Position numbers and translations under genes: made by a program. Below are positions 32,146 to 33,913 of a DNA stretch of 33,913 bases, one piece after another. How positions within the stretch are numbered: the stretch's first letter is position 1; every line of letters begins with the position of its first letter. This stretch comes from DASRFA01 sp035651755. Its GTDB lineage: Bacteria; Desulfobacterota; Binatia; UBA12015. The DNA lies in NCBI GenBank assembly GCA_035651755.1, contig DASRFA010000045.1, positions 1 to 33,913 on the forward strand, read 5' to 3'. Below the pieces are notes generated by a model. That model was not told the origin of the DNA and did no database searches. It saw only the letters and a program-made list of their open reading frames with translations.

Positions 32146-33063
32146 ATGTCGGAACCCGCGCCAATGCGTGCGCGCATCGCTTCACGGGCCCGCGCGACGG
32201 CCGCGACGACCGCGCTCCTCGTGCTCGCGGCCGCGTGCGGATCGAGCAAGCCGGTCGTCAAGCCGGCCGACGACCTGTACCAGAGCGCGCGCGACCACGA
32301 GCAGAACGAGTACTACGACTCGGCGATCGAGGACTACAAGACGCTGCTCGACAACTACCCGCTCGACGAGCGCGCCGAGGAGGTCGAGCTCTCGATCGCG
32401 CAGGACCACTACAAGAACGAGGCGTACCCCGAGGCGATCGCCGCCTTCAGCGACTTCCAGCGCATGCACCCGACGAGCGCCCGGCTCCCCGAGGTCGAGT
32501 ACACGATCGGCCAGGCGTACATGGATCAGATGAGCACGATCGACCGGGACCTCGCAGCCGCGACGAACGCGTCGCAGCGCTTCGAGAGCGTGATCGTGCG
32601 GTACCCGCGCTCGGAGTACGCGGACAAGGCGCGCGAGAAGCTGAAGGCGACGCGCGAGCACCTCGCCTCGCGCGAGCTCTACATCGCGTCGTTCTACTAC
32701 CGGCAGGGGAAGGCGCGCGCGGCACGCGGTCGCATCACCGAGGTCCTCGCGCGCTACCCGGAGACCGAAGCGTCGAGCGAGGCCTTGCAGCGCGTGGCCG
32801 ACGACGCGCGCTCGGCCGACGACGCGGAGCTCGCGCGGCTCGCCGAGGCGGCCCTGCAGGAGCGCACCGCGACCGGCGGCACGGATGCGTCGGCCGCTCC
32901 GGGCGCGGCGGGGTCGGGGGCGGCCGCCAGGGCGGCGACGGCGCCGCGGCCCAGCCCCGCGACCGCCGCGGTCGTCGCCGCGCTCCGCGACCGGCAGGGA
33001 CGCCCGGACGTCGCGGCGGCGGCGGCGGCGGCGCACGAGGAGCCCGCGACGGCGACCCCTTGA
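32146..33063 (+). CDS. bamD: BamD-like outer membrane assembly lipoprotein
   Basis: 305 residues from ATG 32146, chosen because the promoter predicts a start at this codon; ATG 32164 is the alternative. A lipoprotein signal ends at LVLAAACGSS. TPR repeats follow with BamD signatures: EYYDSAIEDYKTLLDNYP, AIAAFSDFQRMHPTS, FESVIVRYPRSEYADKA and LASRELYIASFYYRQGKA. BamD is a subunit of the beta-barrel assembly machine on the periplasmic side of the outer membrane. The last 70 or so residues are Ala-rich low complexity. The stop overlaps the next start as TTGA. Confidence 0.9.
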   Translation: MSEPAPMRARIASRARATAATTALLVLAAACGSSKPVVKPADDLYQSARDHEQNEYYDSAIEDYKTLLDNYPLDERAEEVELSIAQDHYKNEAYPEAIAAFSDFQRMHPTSARLPEVEYTIGQAYMDQMSTIDRDLAAATNASQRFESVIVRYPRSEYADKAREKLKATREHLASRELYIASFYYRQGKARAARGRITEVLARYPETEASSEALQRVADDARSADDAELARLAEAALQERTATGGTDASAAPGAAGSGAAARAATAPRPSPATAAVVAALRDRQGRPDVAAAAAAAHEEPATATP

Positions 33064-33728
33064 AGGGCGGTCGCGTCGCGATCGTCGGCGCGGGCGGGAT
33101 CGGCGCGCCGGCGGCAGCAGCGCTCGCCGCCGCCGGCATCTCCGGGATCTCGCTCTGGGATCCAGACGTCGTCGAGCTCTCGAACCTGCCGCGCCAGCCG
33201 CTCTACGGCGCAGGCGACGTGGGGCGCCCGAAGGTCGAGGTCGCGGCCGGCCGGATCCGCGCCCGCCACCCCCGGATTGAAGTGACCGCGCACCAGATCC
33301 GCATCGACGAGCGCTCCGCGCCCCTCCTCGCCGACCACGCTGCGATCGTCGACGGCACCGACGGCATCGCGGCGAAGGCCCTCTTGAACGAGGCGGCGCT
33401 CGCGCTCGGCGTCCCGCTCGTGCACGCGGGGGCGATCGGTCTCGAGGGACAGCTCACGACGATCCTCCCTCACCGGACGGCGTGCCTCCGATGCCTCTTC
33501 GTCGAGCTTCCGGACCCCGAGGAAATGCCGGGGTGCCAGCAGGCCGGCATCCTCGGGCCCGTCGTCGGCGCGATCGGGCTCGCGGCCGCGCGCGAGGCGC
33601 TCGCGCTCGTCGACGGCCGGGAGCCGGCGCTCGCGAACCGGCTCGCGATCTTTTCGGGGGCGCGGGTCGCCTGGCGCATCGTGGACATCCGCCCGAACTC
33701 GCGCTGCCCGTCCTGCCGCGCCGGCTAG
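33060..33728 (+). CDS. ThiF/MoeB/HesA-like E1 adenylyltransferase
   Basis: 222 residues from TTG 33060. Rossmann nucleotide-binding start VAIVGAGGIGAPAAAALAAA, then DPDVVELSNLPRQPLYGAGD, the ATP-contact region typical of E1-like enzymes. A zinc site of two CxxC pairs (CLRC and CPSC) and a possible catalytic Cys in EEMPGCQQAGILGP are present. The N-terminal helix of MoeB is absent, so it is on the short side. It would adenylate a small sulfur carrier or ubiquitin-like partner, but no ThiS/MoaD-like gene is visible; a partner could lie beyond the right edge. Pairing with bamD is unusual. Confidence 0.82.
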   Translation: MKGGRVAIVGAGGIGAPAAAALAAAGISGISLWDPDVVELSNLPRQPLYGAGDVGRPKVEVAAGRIRARHPRIEVTAHQIRIDERSAPLLADHAAIVDGTDGIAAKALLNEAALALGVPLVHAGAIGLEGQLTTILPHRTACLRCLFVELPDPEEMPGCQQAGILGPVVGAIGLAAAREALALVDGREPALANRLAIFSGARVAWRIVDIRPNSRCPSCRAG

Positions 33729-33751
33729 TCCAACCAGGGGATCGCTCCCTC

Positions 33752-33778
33752 GCCCCGTTCGGCCGAGCCGAGCGGGGC
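33752..33778. terminator. Strong hairpin after the E1-like gene
   Basis: GCCCCGTTCGGC and GCCGAGCGGGGC pair over 12 positions (one G-U) around a 3-base loop, 24 bases after the stop. No T tract follows in either direction, so this would be a rho-dependent site, an RNA-stability element or part of a downstream RNA. Confidence 0.4.
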
Positions 33779-33913
33779 CCCTGTACCTTTCCAGCTGCTC
33801 TCGGATGTCGTTAGAGGCGTCCTGAGAGCAGGCCAGCCCGTCGAGAGTTGCCTCGGGGCCCTCGTGCTGTGGAGCACCTGGAGTGGACGTGCGCCTCGGC
33901 GGGTCTGCCGCGA
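33779..33913. other. Unassigned right-hand tail
   Basis: 135 bases with no recognisable coding frame. One imperfect stem (CTGCTCTC 33795-33802 with GAGAGCAG 33824-33831, extended by GGA/TCC with one bulge) is visible. Two minus-strand frames stay open to the edge, but their products look non-protein-like. The region could be the start of an RNA gene or a promoter area cut by the window. Confidence 0.3.

Noticed and set aside
1..33913. Many long antisense open frames
   Set aside because: Arg/Ala/Pro-rich shadows of real genes caused by the high G+C content; they lack domains and starts.
1..33913. CRISPR arrays, insertion sequences, tRNA or rRNA
   Set aside because: No regularly spaced repeats, transposase motifs or RNA-gene signatures were seen on either strand.

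Overview
The window is very G+C-rich DNA, almost all coding, from a bacterium with an outer membrane. The evidence for the outer membrane is a type II secretion cluster (gspK-L-M-N), a BamD-like lipoprotein, LpxC, a LapA/LapB-like protein and an RlpA lipoprotein. Gene order (yebC-ruvC-ruvA-ruvB; rplU-rpmA-obgE-proB-proA-nadD-rsfS; a GspN of the kind found in delta-proteobacteria-like lineages) fits an uncultured delta-proteobacteria-like or Binatota/Methylomirabilota-type genome. The phylum is an inference; no 16S gene or other decisive marker is present. I see no insertion sequence, prophage, CRISPR array, tRNA or rRNA.

Layout. 1-3146 (+): end of a type II secretion operon. 3147-5405 (+): possible sigma-54 promoter, a small conserved-looking hypothetical gene, a structured leader and glmS. 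5686-12637 (-): one long run, yebC-ruvC-ruvA-ruvB-DUF2905-NtrY-like sensor kinase-lpxC, in which LpxC carries an N-terminal NtrX-like receiver domain. 12799-14704 (+): rlpA and a cysteine-less radical-SAM-like protein ending in a STAS-like domain. 14708-17097 (-): glutaredoxin-like gene, plsX and an App1/HAD-like phosphatase. 17144-23833 (+): rplU, rpmA, obgE, proB, proA, nadD, rsfS and a LapA-LapB fusion. 23850-32081 (-): ECF transporter (S component, fused double ATPase, T component), fabF, a pair of ArsA/Get3-like ATPases and a Tat-exported PhoX/DUF839 protein. 32146-33728 (+): bamD and a ThiF/MoeB-like adenylyltransferase, then a structured non-coding tail.

The strongest novelty candidate concerns lipopolysaccharide control. 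LpxC commits UDP-GlcNAc-derived precursor to lipid A. Here it is fused to a two-component receiver, and the gene just upstream is an NtrY-like membrane sensor kinase. This suggests a phosphorelay that ends on a metabolic enzyme instead of a transcription factor. GlmS, which supplies the UDP-GlcNAc pathway, is the convergent neighbour. The window also holds a single-gene LapA-LapB fusion; E. coli LapB controls FtsH-dependent LpxC turnover. A second unusual set is the ArsA pair, in which each subunit keeps a different one of the two key P-loop lysines. Many gene pairs overlap by ATGA, GTGA or TTGA, which implies translational coupling. Three predicted sigma-70 promoters place transcription starts right at the start codon.
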